A program made the position numbers and the translations under genes. This document shows positions 44,708 to 53,504 of a DNA stretch of 64,000 nt, in pieces. The stretch spans positions 186,001-250,000 of the forward strand of contig NZ_KB904331.1 of assembly GCF_000379965.1 (NCBI RefSeq). Direction: 5' to 3'. This DNA is from Hoylesella nanceiensis DSM 19126 = JCM 15639 (GTDB lineage Bacteria; Bacteroidota; Bacteroidia; Bacteroidales; Bacteroidaceae). The stretch's first letter is position 1. Every line of letters starts with the position of its first letter. The notes beneath the pieces are model-generated. The model searched no databases. It was not told the DNA's origin and saw only the letters and a list, made by a program, of their open reading frames with translations.

Positions 44708-45931
44708 CTAGTCGTTGAACTTAGATGTGATTGCACAAATACGCACAATAACATCTACTGCCTTTTCCATTACCTGAATAGAAACGGTTTCGTGAGGGCC
44801 ATGGAAATACAAACCACCTGCAAAGATGTTGGGACATGGCAATCCTTTAAAGCTCAATTGCGCTCCATCAGTACCACCTCTAATAGGCTCCACCTTTGGT
44901 GCTACACCGCTTTCTTGCATTGCTTGCAACACAATATCAATAACATGCATATTTGGATCGATTTTTTCTTTCATGTTATAGTATTGATCGCTAATGGCAC
45001 ATTCAACGGTTCCTTCTCCATATTTCTCGTTCATTGCCTTTACACACGACTCAACAAAGCTCTTTCTTGTTTCGAACTTATCGAAAGAGTGATCACGAAT
45101 GATATAGTTAAGTGTTGCTTTTTCGGTAGAACCATTTACGCTATAAAGGTGATAAAAGCCTTCATAGTCTTCTGTATGCTCTGGAGTTTCGGTTGCAGGA
45201 AGCATTTGTGCCAATTCAAAAGCAAGAGTATTGGCATTCACCATTTTGCCTTTTGCATAACCGGGGTGCACACTTACACCATGAATGGTTATCTTTGCGC
45301 CTGCAGCATTAAAGTTTTCGTATTCTAATCCACCAAGATCTCCGCCGTCCATAGTGTATGCCCACTCGCAACCAAAGCGTTTAACGTCGAAGTGATGCGC
45401 TCCCTTTCCAATCTCTTCATCAGGATTAAAGCCCACTCTTATATCGCCATGTTCAATCTCGGGGTGATCTCTTAGATAGCACATTGCCTGCATAATTTCG
45501 GCAATACCAGCTTTATCGTCAGCTCCCAACAATGTGGTTCCGTCGGTAACAATAAGGTCTTCGCCCACATGCGATTTAAGTTCAGGGAATTTTTGCACAG
45601 AAGAAACAAGACCTGAAGCAAGTGTTATGTCGCCACCATCATAGTTTTTAATGATTTGTGCATTGACATTGGCACCGCTACAATCGGGACTTGTGTCGTA
45701 GTGAGAAATAAATCCAATTGTTGGAACTTTTTTCTTGGTATTCGATTTCAATGTTGCATAGATATAACCTTTATCATCCATTTCAACATCGCTCAAGCCT
45801 TCACGCTCTAATTCTTTTTTTAAATACTCGGCAAACACCAATTGCTTTGCCGTACTGGGCACGGTTTCAGACTCTTCAGACGATTGAGTATCGAATTTGG
45901 TGTAATTTAAAAACCTTTCTACTATATTCAT
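44708..45931 (-). CDS. pepT: Peptidase T (tripeptide aminopeptidase)
   Basis: Cytoplasmic di-zinc M20 aminopeptidase releasing the N-terminal residue of tripeptides. 407 residues, the usual length. H-Y-D-T-S-P-D holds the first metal His/Asp, L-G-A-D-D-K-A-G-I the bridging Asp, N-P-D-E-E-I-G-K-G the catalytic Glu pair, and D-G-G-D-L-G-G further ligands; the [12 protein letters not shown] and H-G-P-H-E segments close the site. ATG 45931 is preferred over a TTG at 45937. Promoter box at 45965-45972. Confidence 0.95.
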   Translation of the reverse strand: MNIVERFLNYTKFDTQSSEESETVPSTAKQLVFAEYLKKELEREGLSDVEMDDKGYIYATLKSNTKKKVPTIGFISHYDTSPDCSGANVNAQIIKNYDGGDITLASGLVSSVQKFPELKSHVGEDLIVTDGTTLLGADDKAGIAEIMQAMCYLRDHPEIEHGDIRVGFNPDEEIGKGAHHFDVKRFGCEWAYTMDGGDLGGLEYENFNAAGAKITIHGVSVHPGYAKGKMVNANTLAFELAQMLPATETPEHTEDYEGFYHLYSVNGSTEKATLNYIIRDHSFDKFETRKSFVESCVKAMNEKYGEGTVECAISDQYYNMKEKIDPNMHVIDIVLQAMQESGVAPKVEPIRGGTDGAQLSFKGLPCPNIFAGGLYFHGPHETVSIQVMEKAVDVIVRICAITSKFND

Positions 45932-45964
45932 TTTCAAATTCGTTTTTATTGATATGATTTGTTA

Positions 45965-45972
45965 CAAAGTTA
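45965..45972 (-). promoter_or_regulatory. -7 box for pepT
   Basis: Minus strand TAACTTTG, exact TAnnTTTG, 33 bp before the pepT ATG. Confidence 0.5.
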
Positions 45973-46115
45973 ACAATTATGCCACACACAACAAAATAAA
46001 TTCAACTATTTTATTATAACTTCGAGTCTTAATGAAAAGTTCTTAATTTGCAATTTCAAAACAAAAAAGTTCGTAAAAACAATATTATCATTTTAAATGT
46101 AAAGTTCATTACTTG

Positions 46116-46123
46116 TACCTTTG
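46116..46123 (+). promoter_or_regulatory. -7 box for the two-gene membrane operon
   Basis: TACCTTTG, exact TAnnTTTG, 27 bp before the ATG at 46151. The 219-bp gap is thus a divergent promoter region for pepT and this operon. Confidence 0.5.
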
Positions 46124-46150
46124 TGCTAAATTATTAAATAAAAGCATACT

Positions 46151-46894
46151 ATGATTATTACAATTACACGTAAAACGATTCCATTTAAAGAAGTTATTGT
46201 CGAAGATTTAACCTGCCCCATTAGCGGAAGAATTGAACCTATGCGTTTAATTTTGAGCAAAGAAGAAACCAATGTAATGGGCATGTCGGTTACAATCGCA
46301 AAGAAATGCTCGGGCCGTTTCTATGAAATAGGAACAGATCAGATTATACATCCTCGCAACTGGACAACGGAAATGAAGAGCCTTTTCCAACAACATCAGG
46401 CTCAAAACTTCCCTGTTGAGGGTGCAGGAAGACGCTTTACACTTTTTGGAAAGATATGGATTGCACTTACAATTGCCCTTCTTTCATTCTTTGCATTTAA
46501 GGCTGCGAGATTCATTTTAGTTGATCTTCCAAAGCAAAAGGCACTTAAAGAGGCTTCGGCTGTTGCACCAAAGGCTGGCGATTTGTATTTTGGTTGTGCC
46601 ACAGACACTGAATATTATCCTGAACCTCCACGCACTTTGAGTTCTTGGACATGGGCAAAAATTATATCATCTAACCCTTCTGACTCTACTGCGGTGTTGC
46701 AATTAAGTACCGATTTGCCTAAAGATTATCTCAAACCAAATCAAGTTCAACACAGCACTTTTGATGGAAAGACCTACAAGGTGACCTATAAATACAAAAA
46801 TAACAATATAGAATTTAAGGGAGAGAGCTTCAATTTCACATGGAATGTTATTAGTGATATCAATGAAGTGAAGATTCCTGGAGGTGCAAAATGA
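46151..46894 (+). CDS. Membrane protein of unknown function (gene 1 of pair)
   Basis: Not recognised. 247 residues. An N-terminal domain of about 90 residues with C-P-I-S-G-R-I-E-P-M and two Cys is followed by one transmembrane helix (about 98-118) and a C-terminal domain of about 120 residues that begins G-D-L-Y-F-G-C and has strands such as F-D-G-K-T-Y-K-V-T-Y. Topology suggests a cytoplasmic N-domain and a periplasmic C-domain. The stop overlaps the next gene by 4 bp (ATGA). Confidence 0.6.
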   Translation: MIITITRKTIPFKEVIVEDLTCPISGRIEPMRLILSKEETNVMGMSVTIAKKCSGRFYEIGTDQIIHPRNWTTEMKSLFQQHQAQNFPVEGAGRRFTLFGKIWIALTIALLSFFAFKAARFILVDLPKQKALKEASAVAPKAGDLYFGCATDTEYYPEPPRTLSSWTWAKIISSNPSDSTAVLQLSTDLPKDYLKPNQVQHSTFDGKTYKVTYKYKNNNIEFKGESFNFTWNVISDINEVKIPGGAK

Positions 46895-47439
46895 AATGGT
46901 TAGATCCCAATAATCCGTTCGATAACAGCTATTATGGTGAGAAAAGACCATCTACTTGGAAAATAATTCTATTCGGCTTAGGCCTCTTTATCGTCTTTCT
47001 TTTGATGTTTGAAGGCCTTGCAAGAATTCTTTTCTGCTCTGCAACCCTCATCTTTACTGCTATAACGGTGTGGCTCGAACATCATCAGAAGCGTGCAGCC
47101 AACATGCTTGAAGATGAGTTTAAAGATCCTGTTAATGTCGAATTGGCCAACAAAATGCGTGAACGTTCACCCTCGTTTGTCTTCGTTTTCTACTTTGGAC
47201 TCATTGTTGTGGCGTTTATTCTCGTTGCCTCGATCTTTATTTTAATGGCGGCTTATAGTCTGCAAGAGAGTGAAAAAGCAACAAGATATGGCCTTCCTTT
47301 CTTCGTAAGTAGCGTCTTTTCAATCGTTCTCTCTACCCTTGCGTGGAAGAATTATTTAAAGAATAGCACCAAAAGTTGGCTCATGGTGATTTTATCGTGG
47401 GTGCTAATAGGAATCAATGTTCTGTTGATGATTATCTAA
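46891..47439 (+). CDS. Membrane protein of unknown function (gene 2 of pair)
   Basis: Not recognised. 182 residues with about five hydrophobic segments in pairs (near 24-58, 92-120, 128-150 and 160-182) and a short charged N-terminus W-L-D-P-N-N-P-F-D. Overlaps the preceding gene by 4 bp, so the products are probably made in equal amounts and may form a complex. A 22-bp tetrad element starts inside its stop codon. Confidence 0.6.
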   Translation: MKWLDPNNPFDNSYYGEKRPSTWKIILFGLGLFIVFLLMFEGLARILFCSATLIFTAITVWLEHHQKRAANMLEDEFKDPVNVELANKMRERSPSFVFVFYFGLIVVAFILVASIFILMAAYSLQESEKATRYGLPFFVSSVFSIVLSTLAWKNYLKNSTKSWLMVILSWVLIGINVLLMII

Positions 47440-47525
47440 TAGCATTGAGTTCATGATATAAAAGCATTGATCTTACAGGCTAAAAGCAATGCTTTTGCAG
47501 TGCAAAGTCAATGCTTTTTGAAAAC
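47438..47525 (+). repeat. 22-bp tetrad element 7 (four units), overlapping a stop codon
   Basis: Units start at 47438, 47460, 47482 and 47504. The first two bases are the last two bases of the TAA of the preceding gene. It lies between that gene (+) and the tRNA-Arg terminator (-). Confidence 0.82.
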
Positions 47526-47546
47526 ACTTGTTGAACAATAAAAAAA

Positions 47547-47579
47547 TAAAAGGATACCCTCTCAAATGGTATCCTTTTA
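47547..47579 (-). terminator. Terminator of tRNA-Arg
   Basis: Perfect 12-bp stem TAAAAGGATACC (47547-47558) with GGTATCCTTTTA (47568-47579); minus-strand tail is T-rich. Lies 6 bp past the tRNA 3' end. Confidence 0.85.
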
Positions 47580-47584
47580 CTTTG

Positions 47585-47658
47585 TGACCCCGTTGGGATT
47601 CAAACCCAAGACCTTCAGAACCGGAATCTGACGCTCTATTCAGCTAAGCTACGGAGCC
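47585..47658 (-). tRNA. tRNA-Arg (anticodon CCG)
   Basis: 74-base cloverleaf on the minus strand. Acceptor stem GGCTCCG with CGGGGTC (including G-U pairs) and discriminator A. Anticodon stem TCAGA/TCTGA with loop TTCCGGT, anticodon CCG, reading CGG. T-loop GTTTGAATC-type with flanking stem. CCA is not encoded. A -7 box just upstream (47668-47675) and a strong terminator make it a single-gene unit. Confidence 0.93.
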
Positions 47659-47667
47659 AAAGACATG

Positions 47668-47675
47668 CAAATTTA
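47668..47675 (-). promoter_or_regulatory. -7 box for tRNA-Arg
   Basis: Minus strand TAAATTTG, exact TAnnTTTG, ending 9 bp before the tRNA 5' end. Confidence 0.5.
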
Positions 47676-47714
47676 AACTAAACAAACGAGAAATCAAAAT
47701 TAATACCTATAAAA

Positions 47715-47732
47715 AGCCGTTGTTGACGGCAT
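47715..47732. promoter_or_regulatory. Inverted repeat in the asnA promoter region
   Basis: GCCGT-TGTTG-ACGGC (47716-47730 approximately), flanked by A and T runs, overlaps where the -33 box of asnA should be (-7 TACCTTTG at 47739-47746). Candidate operator; no regulator assigned. Confidence 0.3.
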
Positions 47733-47738
47733 TTTATA

Positions 47739-47746
47739 TACCTTTG
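47739..47746 (+). promoter_or_regulatory. -7 box for asnA
   Basis: TACCTTTG, exact TAnnTTTG, 24 bp before the asnA ATG. Confidence 0.5.
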
Positions 47747-47770
47747 TAATCAAAATTATTACAAAAAGAT

Positions 47771-48808
47771 ATGGCGCAACTCATTCTTCCAAAAAATTAT
47801 AATGCACTGCTCAATAAGCACCAAACAGAGCAAGGAATTAAACTGATTAAGGATTTTTTTCAACAGAATTTCTCAACAGAACTTCGCCTTCGTCGTGTAA
47901 CTGCTCCCCTTTTCGTTTTAAAAGGATTGGGTATTAACGACGACTTGAATGGAACTGAACGAGCTGTTACTTTCCCCATCAAGGATTTGAACGATGCACA
48001 TGCTGAGGTGGTTCATTCGCTTGCTAAATGGAAGAGATTGACTTTGGCTGAACATGGTATTGAAGACGGTCACGGAATATATACGGATATGAATGCAATT
48101 CGTGCCGATGAGGAATTGGATAACCTTCATTCTTTGTATGTAGACCAATGGGACTGGGAAGCGGTTATCAACGATAGTAATCGCAATGTGGCTTTCCTTA
48201 AGAATGTTGTAGAACGCATCTACTCTGCTATTCGTCGCACCGAATACCTCGTTTGCGAAACCTACCAAGGTTTAAAGCCTTTCTTACCTAAGGAAATTCA
48301 TTTTATTCATAGCGAAGAATTGTTGCAACGCTATCCTAACCTGTCGGCTAAAGAGCGTGAAAATGCTATTTGCAAGGAGTTTGGAGCGGTGTTTATCATT
48401 GGTATTGGAGATGTTTTGAGCAACGGAGAGAAGCACGATAATCGTGCACCTGACTACGATGATTGGCACACTATGGGTGAAAATGGATTGCGTGGATTGA
48501 ATGGTGACATCTTAATTTGGTATCCAATCTTGGAAAGAGCAATCGAACTATCGTCTATGGGTATAAGAGTAAACGAGCAATCGCTTATGGAACAGCTCGA
48601 AATAAGTAATTCTTTGGACAGAAAAGACTTATATTTCCACCAACAACTGCTCAACCATAAGTTGCCTTTATCAATAGGCGGAGGTATTGGTCAGAGCCGT
48701 TTATGTATGATATTACTGCACAAAGCGCACATAGGAGAAATACAAGCAAGTATTTGGACCGATGAAATGCGCAACGAATGTGAAGCTGCAGGCATTCCAC
48801 TAATATAA
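47771..48808 (+). CDS. asnA: Aspartate-ammonia ligase
   Basis: Makes asparagine from aspartate, ammonia and ATP; a class II synthetase-like fold. 345 residues, normal length. V-T-F-P-I-K-D-L, H-S-L-A-K-W-K-R, D-Q-W-D-W-E and C-terminal G-G-G-I-G-Q-S-R-L match AsnA. Cytoplasmic. Has its own promoter and terminator, so a single-gene unit. An inverted repeat over the -33 region suggests regulated expression. Confidence 0.95.
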   Translation: MAQLILPKNYNALLNKHQTEQGIKLIKDFFQQNFSTELRLRRVTAPLFVLKGLGINDDLNGTERAVTFPIKDLNDAHAEVVHSLAKWKRLTLAEHGIEDGHGIYTDMNAIRADEELDNLHSLYVDQWDWEAVINDSNRNVAFLKNVVERIYSAIRRTEYLVCETYQGLKPFLPKEIHFIHSEELLQRYPNLSAKERENAICKEFGAVFIIGIGDVLSNGEKHDNRAPDYDDWHTMGENGLRGLNGDILIWYPILERAIELSSMGIRVNEQSLMEQLEISNSLDRKDLYFHQQLLNHKLPLSIGGGIGQSRLCMILLHKAHIGEIQASIWTDEMRNECEAAGIPLI

Positions 48809-48850
48809 GAATAAAGGTGTTTCTCAAATGAAGAAATACCTTTATTCTTT
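48809..48850 (+). terminator. Terminator of asnA
   Basis: GAATAAAGGTGTTTCT (48809-48824) pairs with AGAAATACCTTTATTC (48832-48847), one mismatch, then TTTTC. Confidence 0.75.
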
Positions 48851-48940
48851 TCTTTTTCTATCTCTTTTGTTAGTGACTTGAAAGAGGCTTTGTTCTTTTT
48901 ATGAAAGAGTTGCTATGCAATTCTGCAACAAGTGCTTTAT

Positions 48941-50716
48941 TTAAGAGAGCTCTAACTTGAGTGCTTCTTTTAAAGTTGCAAGCGAATGGTTATTTTTAAG
49001 CAGCTTTGCAAAGATCTCTCTGTCGGTCAATATGGGTTTTAACTCTTCTTTCTTTGCCAAACGAAGCGATATTTTCACATCTTTATTCTTGAGGTCTTGC
49101 GCCATAGTTACCTCTAATCGGACAAGAATCTCATTCATTTGGGTAAGCAATATTTGGTTATCTACTACCACTTCGATATTGGGTAGCGTGGTGATATGCA
49201 ACTTCATATTTTTCATACGCATTGCCATTGCCTTCATATTGGGTGGCATTCTGTTGCACATCGATATCCATTTCTCTCTCAAATCTTCGTCGGTGAAAGT
49301 AGAAGTCTGCTCTTCTGTATTCACTAACTCTTCATATTCCTCTTTTGCAGCATTGCTTCTTGTACCCATTCCTTTTGACGTTACAGCCAAATCTGAAATC
49401 TTTAAGCGGGGACGAGAAGGGTTATTGCTAGCCTTAGGTTGCTCTGTCTTAACGGGAGTTGTAGGCTCTTTGGGTTGAGACACGATGGGTTGAACCGCCT
49501 TTGGTTTATCGCTTACAGACACCTGCTTATCTGTTTGGGTGCGATTGCTGGCAGTTAATAGCTTAAACAGGGTTTTTAAACTCTTAGGGCTGCGCCCCGA
49601 TGCATCTGAATCTGCATCCTCTGGCTGGGTGATTTGCGCCACCTGAATAAGTGTTAGCTCAACAAGTAGGGCCTTATTGCTACTTTGCTTATAGTTGATG
49701 TCGCACTGATTGAGGAGTTTTAAAGCCTTATATAGGAACGTTGTAGGGCATTTTGCCGCCTGTTCTTTATATCTTTGTCGTAAAGAATCGCTTGTTTCGA
49801 TTAGAGAAACGGTCTTTTCGTCTTTCGACATCAATACATTTCGAATGTGAGCAGCAAGTCCTACCGATATATTTCCATAGTCGAATCCTCTAGAAACAAT
49901 AGAATTGAGCAATAACATCAATTCGCTTACCTTGTTTTCAAGAGAGAAATCAATCATTTTAAAATAGTTCTCAACATCTAATACGTTGAGATCTTCAAGC
50001 ACTTTAGCATAAGTTATGTTGCCTTGAGCAAACGAAGCGGTTTGATCAAAGATTGAAAGTGCATCACGCATACCGCCATCTGCCTTCTCAGCAATAATGG
50101 TTAAAGCTTCAGGTTCGTAAGTTATTCCCTCTTGCTTTGCTACACTTTCGAGGTGATTCACAATGTCTTGCACTGTCATTCGTTCGAAATCGTAAATCTG
50201 ACAACGTGAAAGAATGGTTGGAAGAATCTTATGTTTCTCTGTAGTTGCAAGGATAAAGATAACGTGTGCGGGTGGTTCTTCGAGCGTTTTCAAGAACGCA
50301 TTGAACGCAGCTGTCGACAACATGTGCACCTCATCGATAATAAACACCTTGTATTTGCCCACTTGTGGCGGGATACGTGTTTGCTCCATAAGGGCCTTTA
50401 TGTTCTCAACTGAGTTATTACTTGCCGCATCTAACTCAAAAATATTAAACGAACGTTGTTCATTAAAGGCTGCACAACTTTCGCAATGGTTACACGCTTC
50501 GCCTTGAGCAGTTGGTGTAAAGCAGTTGATTGTCTTTGCAAAAATACGGGCACAAGTGGTCTTTCCCACTCCACGAGGTCCACAAAAGAGGTATGCATGC
50601 GCCAATTTATTCGCCTTAATTGCATTCTTTAGTGTTTCTGTTAGTGCCTTTTGCCCCACCACTGTATCGAAAGATGCGGGGCGATATTTACGGGCTGAAA
50701 CTATATATTCTTCCAT
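48941..50716 (-). CDS. dnaX: DNA polymerase III subunit gamma/tau
   Basis: 591-residue clamp-loader ATPase. Walker A G-P-R-G-V-G-K-T-T; four-Cys zinc module C-F-T-P-T-A-Q-G-E-A-C-N-H-C-E-S-C; D-E-V-H-M-L Walker B; and S-R-C sensor 1 are all visible in residues 1-180. The C-terminal part after about 370 is a polar linker and a tau-like region. I did not identify a frameshift site making a short gamma form. A -7 box lies at 50805-50812, divergent from mnmA. Confidence 0.95.
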   Translation of the reverse strand: MEEYIVSARKYRPASFDTVVGQKALTETLKNAIKANKLAHAYLFCGPRGVGKTTCARIFAKTINCFTPTAQGEACNHCESCAAFNEQRSFNIFELDAASNNSVENIKALMEQTRIPPQVGKYKVFIIDEVHMLSTAAFNAFLKTLEEPPAHVIFILATTEKHKILPTILSRCQIYDFERMTVQDIVNHLESVAKQEGITYEPEALTIIAEKADGGMRDALSIFDQTASFAQGNITYAKVLEDLNVLDVENYFKMIDFSLENKVSELMLLLNSIVSRGFDYGNISVGLAAHIRNVLMSKDEKTVSLIETSDSLRQRYKEQAAKCPTTFLYKALKLLNQCDINYKQSSNKALLVELTLIQVAQITQPEDADSDASGRSPKSLKTLFKLLTASNRTQTDKQVSVSDKPKAVQPIVSQPKEPTTPVKTEQPKASNNPSRPRLKISDLAVTSKGMGTRSNAAKEEYEELVNTEEQTSTFTDEDLREKWISMCNRMPPNMKAMAMRMKNMKLHITTLPNIEVVVDNQILLTQMNEILVRLEVTMAQDLKNKDVKISLRLAKKEELKPILTDREIFAKLLKNNHSLATLKEALKLELS

Positions 50717-50804
50717 ATTGTGCTCTTTTTGCTCAATAACAATATCTCAAATAATATCGTATTGCTACAAAATGTAATATCTTTTATAATAACATCATTT
50801 GTTG

Positions 50805-50812
50805 CAAAGTTA
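50805..50812 (-). promoter_or_regulatory. -7 box for dnaX
   Basis: Minus strand TAACTTTG, exact TAnnTTTG, about 88 bp before the dnaX ATG. Confidence 0.45.
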
Positions 50813-50857
50813 GCTATTTTTATTCTCTTTCGTAGTGTTAGAACGAAAAAAATATTG

Positions 50858-50865
50858 TAAGTTTG
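50858..50865 (+). promoter_or_regulatory. -7 box abutting the mnmA start
   Basis: TAAGTTTG, exact TAnnTTTG, ending 6 bp before the ATG at 50872. The transcript would have almost no 5' leader. Confidence 0.45.
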
Positions 50866-50871
50866 TAGTCT

Positions 50872-51945
50872 ATGAATGAAAATTTACAGGATAAAAAGAT
50901 CGCAGTATTGCTTTCTGGAGGCGTAGATAGTTCGGTTGTACTTTACGAATTGGTACAACAAGGCCTCCACCCCGATTGTTTTTATATCAAAATTGGTCCA
51001 GAACAAGAGGAAGAATGGGATTGTTCTTCTGAAGAAGACCTTGAAATGGCGACCGCTGTTGCACACCGTTTCGGTTGCAAACTCGAAGTAATTGATTGCC
51101 ATAAGGAATACTGGGACCAAGTAACTAAATACACTATGGATAAGGTAAAGGCAGGTTTTACACCTAATCCCGATGTAATGTGTAATCGATTGATTAAGTT
51201 TGGCGCCTTTCATGATAAGAAAGGAAAGGACTATGACTTAATTGCTACAGGCCATTATGCCCAAACTGAGATTATAAATGGCAAGAAATGGCTGGTTACA
51301 AGTCCTGATCCTGTAAAAGACCAAACCGACTTTTTAGCTCAAATATACGATTGGCAACTTAAAAAAGCCATATTCCCTATTGGGCACTTTCAAAAAGATG
51401 AGGTGCGAGTTATTGCCGAACGTGAACATCTTATCAACGCTAAAAGAAAAGACTCTCAAGGTATTTGCTTCTTAGGAAAAATCAATTACAACGATTATAT
51501 TCGCAAATATTTAGGCGAAAACATTGGTGAAGTACTCGAATTGCAAACAAACAAGCGCATAGGTCAGCACAAAGGCTTGTGGTTTTACACCATTGGACAG
51601 CGTCATGGCTTAGGTTTTGGCGGCGGACCGTGGTTTGTTGTGAAGAAAGACGTGAGTAACAACATCTTATATGTAAGCAAAGGATATGAGCCAAGCAGTG
51701 CATTTAAATCTGAATTTGGCGTTAGCGACTTCCATTTCCTTACCGAAGAGGTTGACTTAAGCAACGTTACTTTCAAGATAAGACACACTCCTGAGTTCCA
51801 CAAAGCACGCATGGAGAAAATCAACGACAATGAATATCGTTTGTATTCTGAGTGCCCAATACACGGAGTTGCACCAGGACAGTTCTGCGTTGTGTATGAT
51901 GAAGAGCACCATCGATGCATCGGTTCGGGTGAAATAAGTATTTAA
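50872..51945 (+). CDS. mnmA: tRNA-specific 2-thiouridylase MnmA
   Basis: Puts sulfur on U34 of tRNA-Lys, -Glu and -Gln. 357 residues. PP-loop L-S-G-G-V-D-S-S near residue 15; catalytic Cys in M-C-N-R-L-I-K-F-G and second Cys in G-I-C-F-L-G, both needed for the persulfide relay, are present; the H-K-G-L-W-F-Y-T-I-G-Q-R-H-G-L-G segment is typical of the family. Divergent from dnaX. Confidence 0.95.
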   Translation: MNENLQDKKIAVLLSGGVDSSVVLYELVQQGLHPDCFYIKIGPEQEEEWDCSSEEDLEMATAVAHRFGCKLEVIDCHKEYWDQVTKYTMDKVKAGFTPNPDVMCNRLIKFGAFHDKKGKDYDLIATGHYAQTEIINGKKWLVTSPDPVKDQTDFLAQIYDWQLKKAIFPIGHFQKDEVRVIAEREHLINAKRKDSQGICFLGKINYNDYIRKYLGENIGEVLELQTNKRIGQHKGLWFYTIGQRHGLGFGGGPWFVVKKDVSNNILYVSKGYEPSSAFKSEFGVSDFHFLTEEVDLSNVTFKIRHTPEFHKARMEKINDNEYRLYSECPIHGVAPGQFCVVYDEEHHRCIGSGEISI

Positions 51946-51965
51946 GTAGACCTTATTATATTATA

Positions 51966-51998
51966 GGAGGGAATGTAATGGAACATTTCTTCCTTTTT
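51966..51998 (+). terminator. Terminator of mnmA
   Basis: GGAGGGAATGT (51966-51976) pairs with ACATTTCTTCC (51983-51993), two G-U pairs, then six T. Confidence 0.7.
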
Positions 51999-52006
51999 TA
52001 TTGCTT

Positions 52007-52570
52007 ATGAAACAGAATGAAATAATAGAATTATCGCCCTACCACTCGCCTATTGGCACCTTGCTATTGGGCAGCTACGAGCAGTTTATTTGCTTGTGTT
52101 TATGGGAAGAAAGTGCATCTTTTGAAAAGAGATTACAAAAGATTCAAACCCTAAGCGGTGCATCGTTCGTTCATAAGTCTTCGCCTATTATTGAAGAAAC
52201 AAAGCGTCAATTAGACGAATATTTCAATAAAAAGCGTTCTAAATTCCATCTTCCCATTCACTTATGGGGTACTTCTTTTCAGCAAGCAACGTGGAATGAG
52301 CTGATAAAGATACCTTACGGAACAACCATTTCTTATAAAACTCTTGCTCAAAAGGTTGGAAATGAGCAAGCAGTTAGAGCAGTTGCCAATGCCAATAACA
52401 AGAATTTCATTTCAATAATTATACCCTGTCATCGAGTGATAGGAAGCAAAGGAGAACTGGTTGGCTATGCAGGCGGATTGAATAAAAAGGCTTTTTTATT
52501 ACAATTAGAGCAACAAAATCAACACAACAAGTCTGCCTCTCTATTCAAAGAAGACGACTTCTTGAAATAA
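52007..52570 (+). CDS. ogt: Methylated-DNA-protein-cysteine methyltransferase
   Basis: Suicide repair protein that takes the methyl group from O6-methylguanine. 187 residues from ATG 52007 (a TTG at 52001 is in frame). Acceptor Cys in I-I-P-C-H-R-V-I-G; helix-turn-helix region Y-G-T-T-I-S-Y-K-T-L-A; the N-N-[KP]-N-F-I segment and A-G-G-L-N-K-K are typical. Lies right after the mnmA terminator. Confidence 0.94.
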   Translation: MKQNEIIELSPYHSPIGTLLLGSYEQFICLCLWEESASFEKRLQKIQTLSGASFVHKSSPIIEETKRQLDEYFNKKRSKFHLPIHLWGTSFQQATWNELIKIPYGTTISYKTLAQKVGNEQAVRAVANANNKNFISIIIPCHRVIGSKGELVGYAGGLNKKAFLLQLEQQNQHNKSASLFKEDDFLK

Positions 52571-52613
52571 AGAAGATATGCGATTGCAACAAGGGGCGAT
52601 GCAATCGAAAAAT

Positions 52614-52701
52614 AAACTCAATGTAATTTGAATGTAAAAGCGATGTAATTAAGCGGTAAAAGGAATGCTTTTACCCACTAAAAGCTATGCTATTAGCAAG
52701 C
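52614..52701 (+). repeat. 22-bp tetrad element 8 (four units)
   Basis: Units start at 52614, 52636, 52658 and 52680. It lies between convergent ogt (+) and the HAD hydrolase (-), 44 bp after the ogt stop. Confidence 0.85.
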
Positions 52702-52751
52702 ACTTACAAAGCTATTACGAAATAAGGGTTGTGCAATTAAAAGGAAAGGAC

Positions 52752-53471
52752 TTACCAACAAACGTGCCAGTCGTTAGCTAATTGCTCCATATTGTCGTAC
52801 ACCACGGCTGCACCTCGTGACGAAAGAGCCTCATTTGGCAATGGTCCACTATTCACAGCAATGGTCAATATGCCTGCAGCAACACCTGCACTAACTCCTA
52901 ATGGCGCATTTTCTACAACCATAGCTTCGTGTGGTTGCAAGCCACCAGCCTTCAATAATCCTTTTAAATAAGGGTCGGGAGCAGGCTTTCCTCTTGTTAC
53001 ATCATAAGCTGAAACAATTTTTTCACGCACAATAAAGCCTTCGAAATCGGTTAAAAGACGCTCGATTAAAGGCTTTTGAGCACTTCCTGTAACAACCACA
53101 ATTTGCAGTCCTGCATCCTTAATCTTATGCATCAACTTTAAAACTCCAGGCATAATGGGTGCTGTGGGCAATGTTTCGAACACACGAGCCTTTTCATTAT
53201 ACATGCGTAGAGCCTCATCTTCATCAATCGTTTCGTTGCGTTGTTCACGCATCAAAATCTGTATTGTTTCAACACCTCGCATGCCTTCGTATTGATAAGT
53301 CATCTCTGCAGGCACGTCTAAACCAAACTTTTTCATTGCTTCTTGCCACGCATAAGTATGATTTTTCATTGAATCATAGAGCACTCCATCCATATCAAAG
53401 AGTACAGCTTTGGGCTTAAAGGTTGATAACTGATGGTCTTCTTTATACTGATGAATGACTTGTTGAAACAT
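52752..53471 (-). CDS. HAD-family hydrolase (beta-phosphoglucomutase/phosphatase-like)
   Basis: 239 residues from ATG 53471. Subfamily I HAD with helical cap. Motif I F-D-M-D-G-V-L-Y-D, motif II V-V-T-G-S, a Lys in R-G-K-P-A-P-D-P-Y, and motif IV-like V-V-E-N-A-P-L-G are seen. Motif IV normally has V-x-D-S or E-D-S; E-N here keeps an acid. Last gene of the lysS-gpsA-pgi cluster, but behind a strong hairpin, so readthrough may be limited. Substrate (a sugar phosphate) inferred only. Confidence 0.87.
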   Translation of the reverse strand: MFQQVIHQYKEDHQLSTFKPKAVLFDMDGVLYDSMKNHTYAWQEAMKKFGLDVPAEMTYQYEGMRGVETIQILMREQRNETIDEDEALRMYNEKARVFETLPTAPIMPGVLKLMHKIKDAGLQIVVVTGSAQKPLIERLLTDFEGFIVREKIVSAYDVTRGKPAPDPYLKGLLKAGGLQPHEAMVVENAPLGVSAGVAAGILTIAVNSGPLPNEALSSRGAAVVYDNMEQLANDWHVCW

Positions 53472-53504
53472 AACTATAAACAAACGTCTTGATGGTTGAT
53501 TGAT

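Noticed and set aside
44693-45328. 211-residue plus-strand open frame opposite pepT
   Set aside because: Lies wholly antisense to the conserved PepT gene, has Cys/His/Phe-rich composition typical of reverse translation, and no promoter of its own.
48941-50716. Programmed frameshift in dnaX giving a short gamma subunit
   Set aside because: I did not find a convincing slippery heptamer with a downstream hairpin; my by-eye search is not exhaustive.
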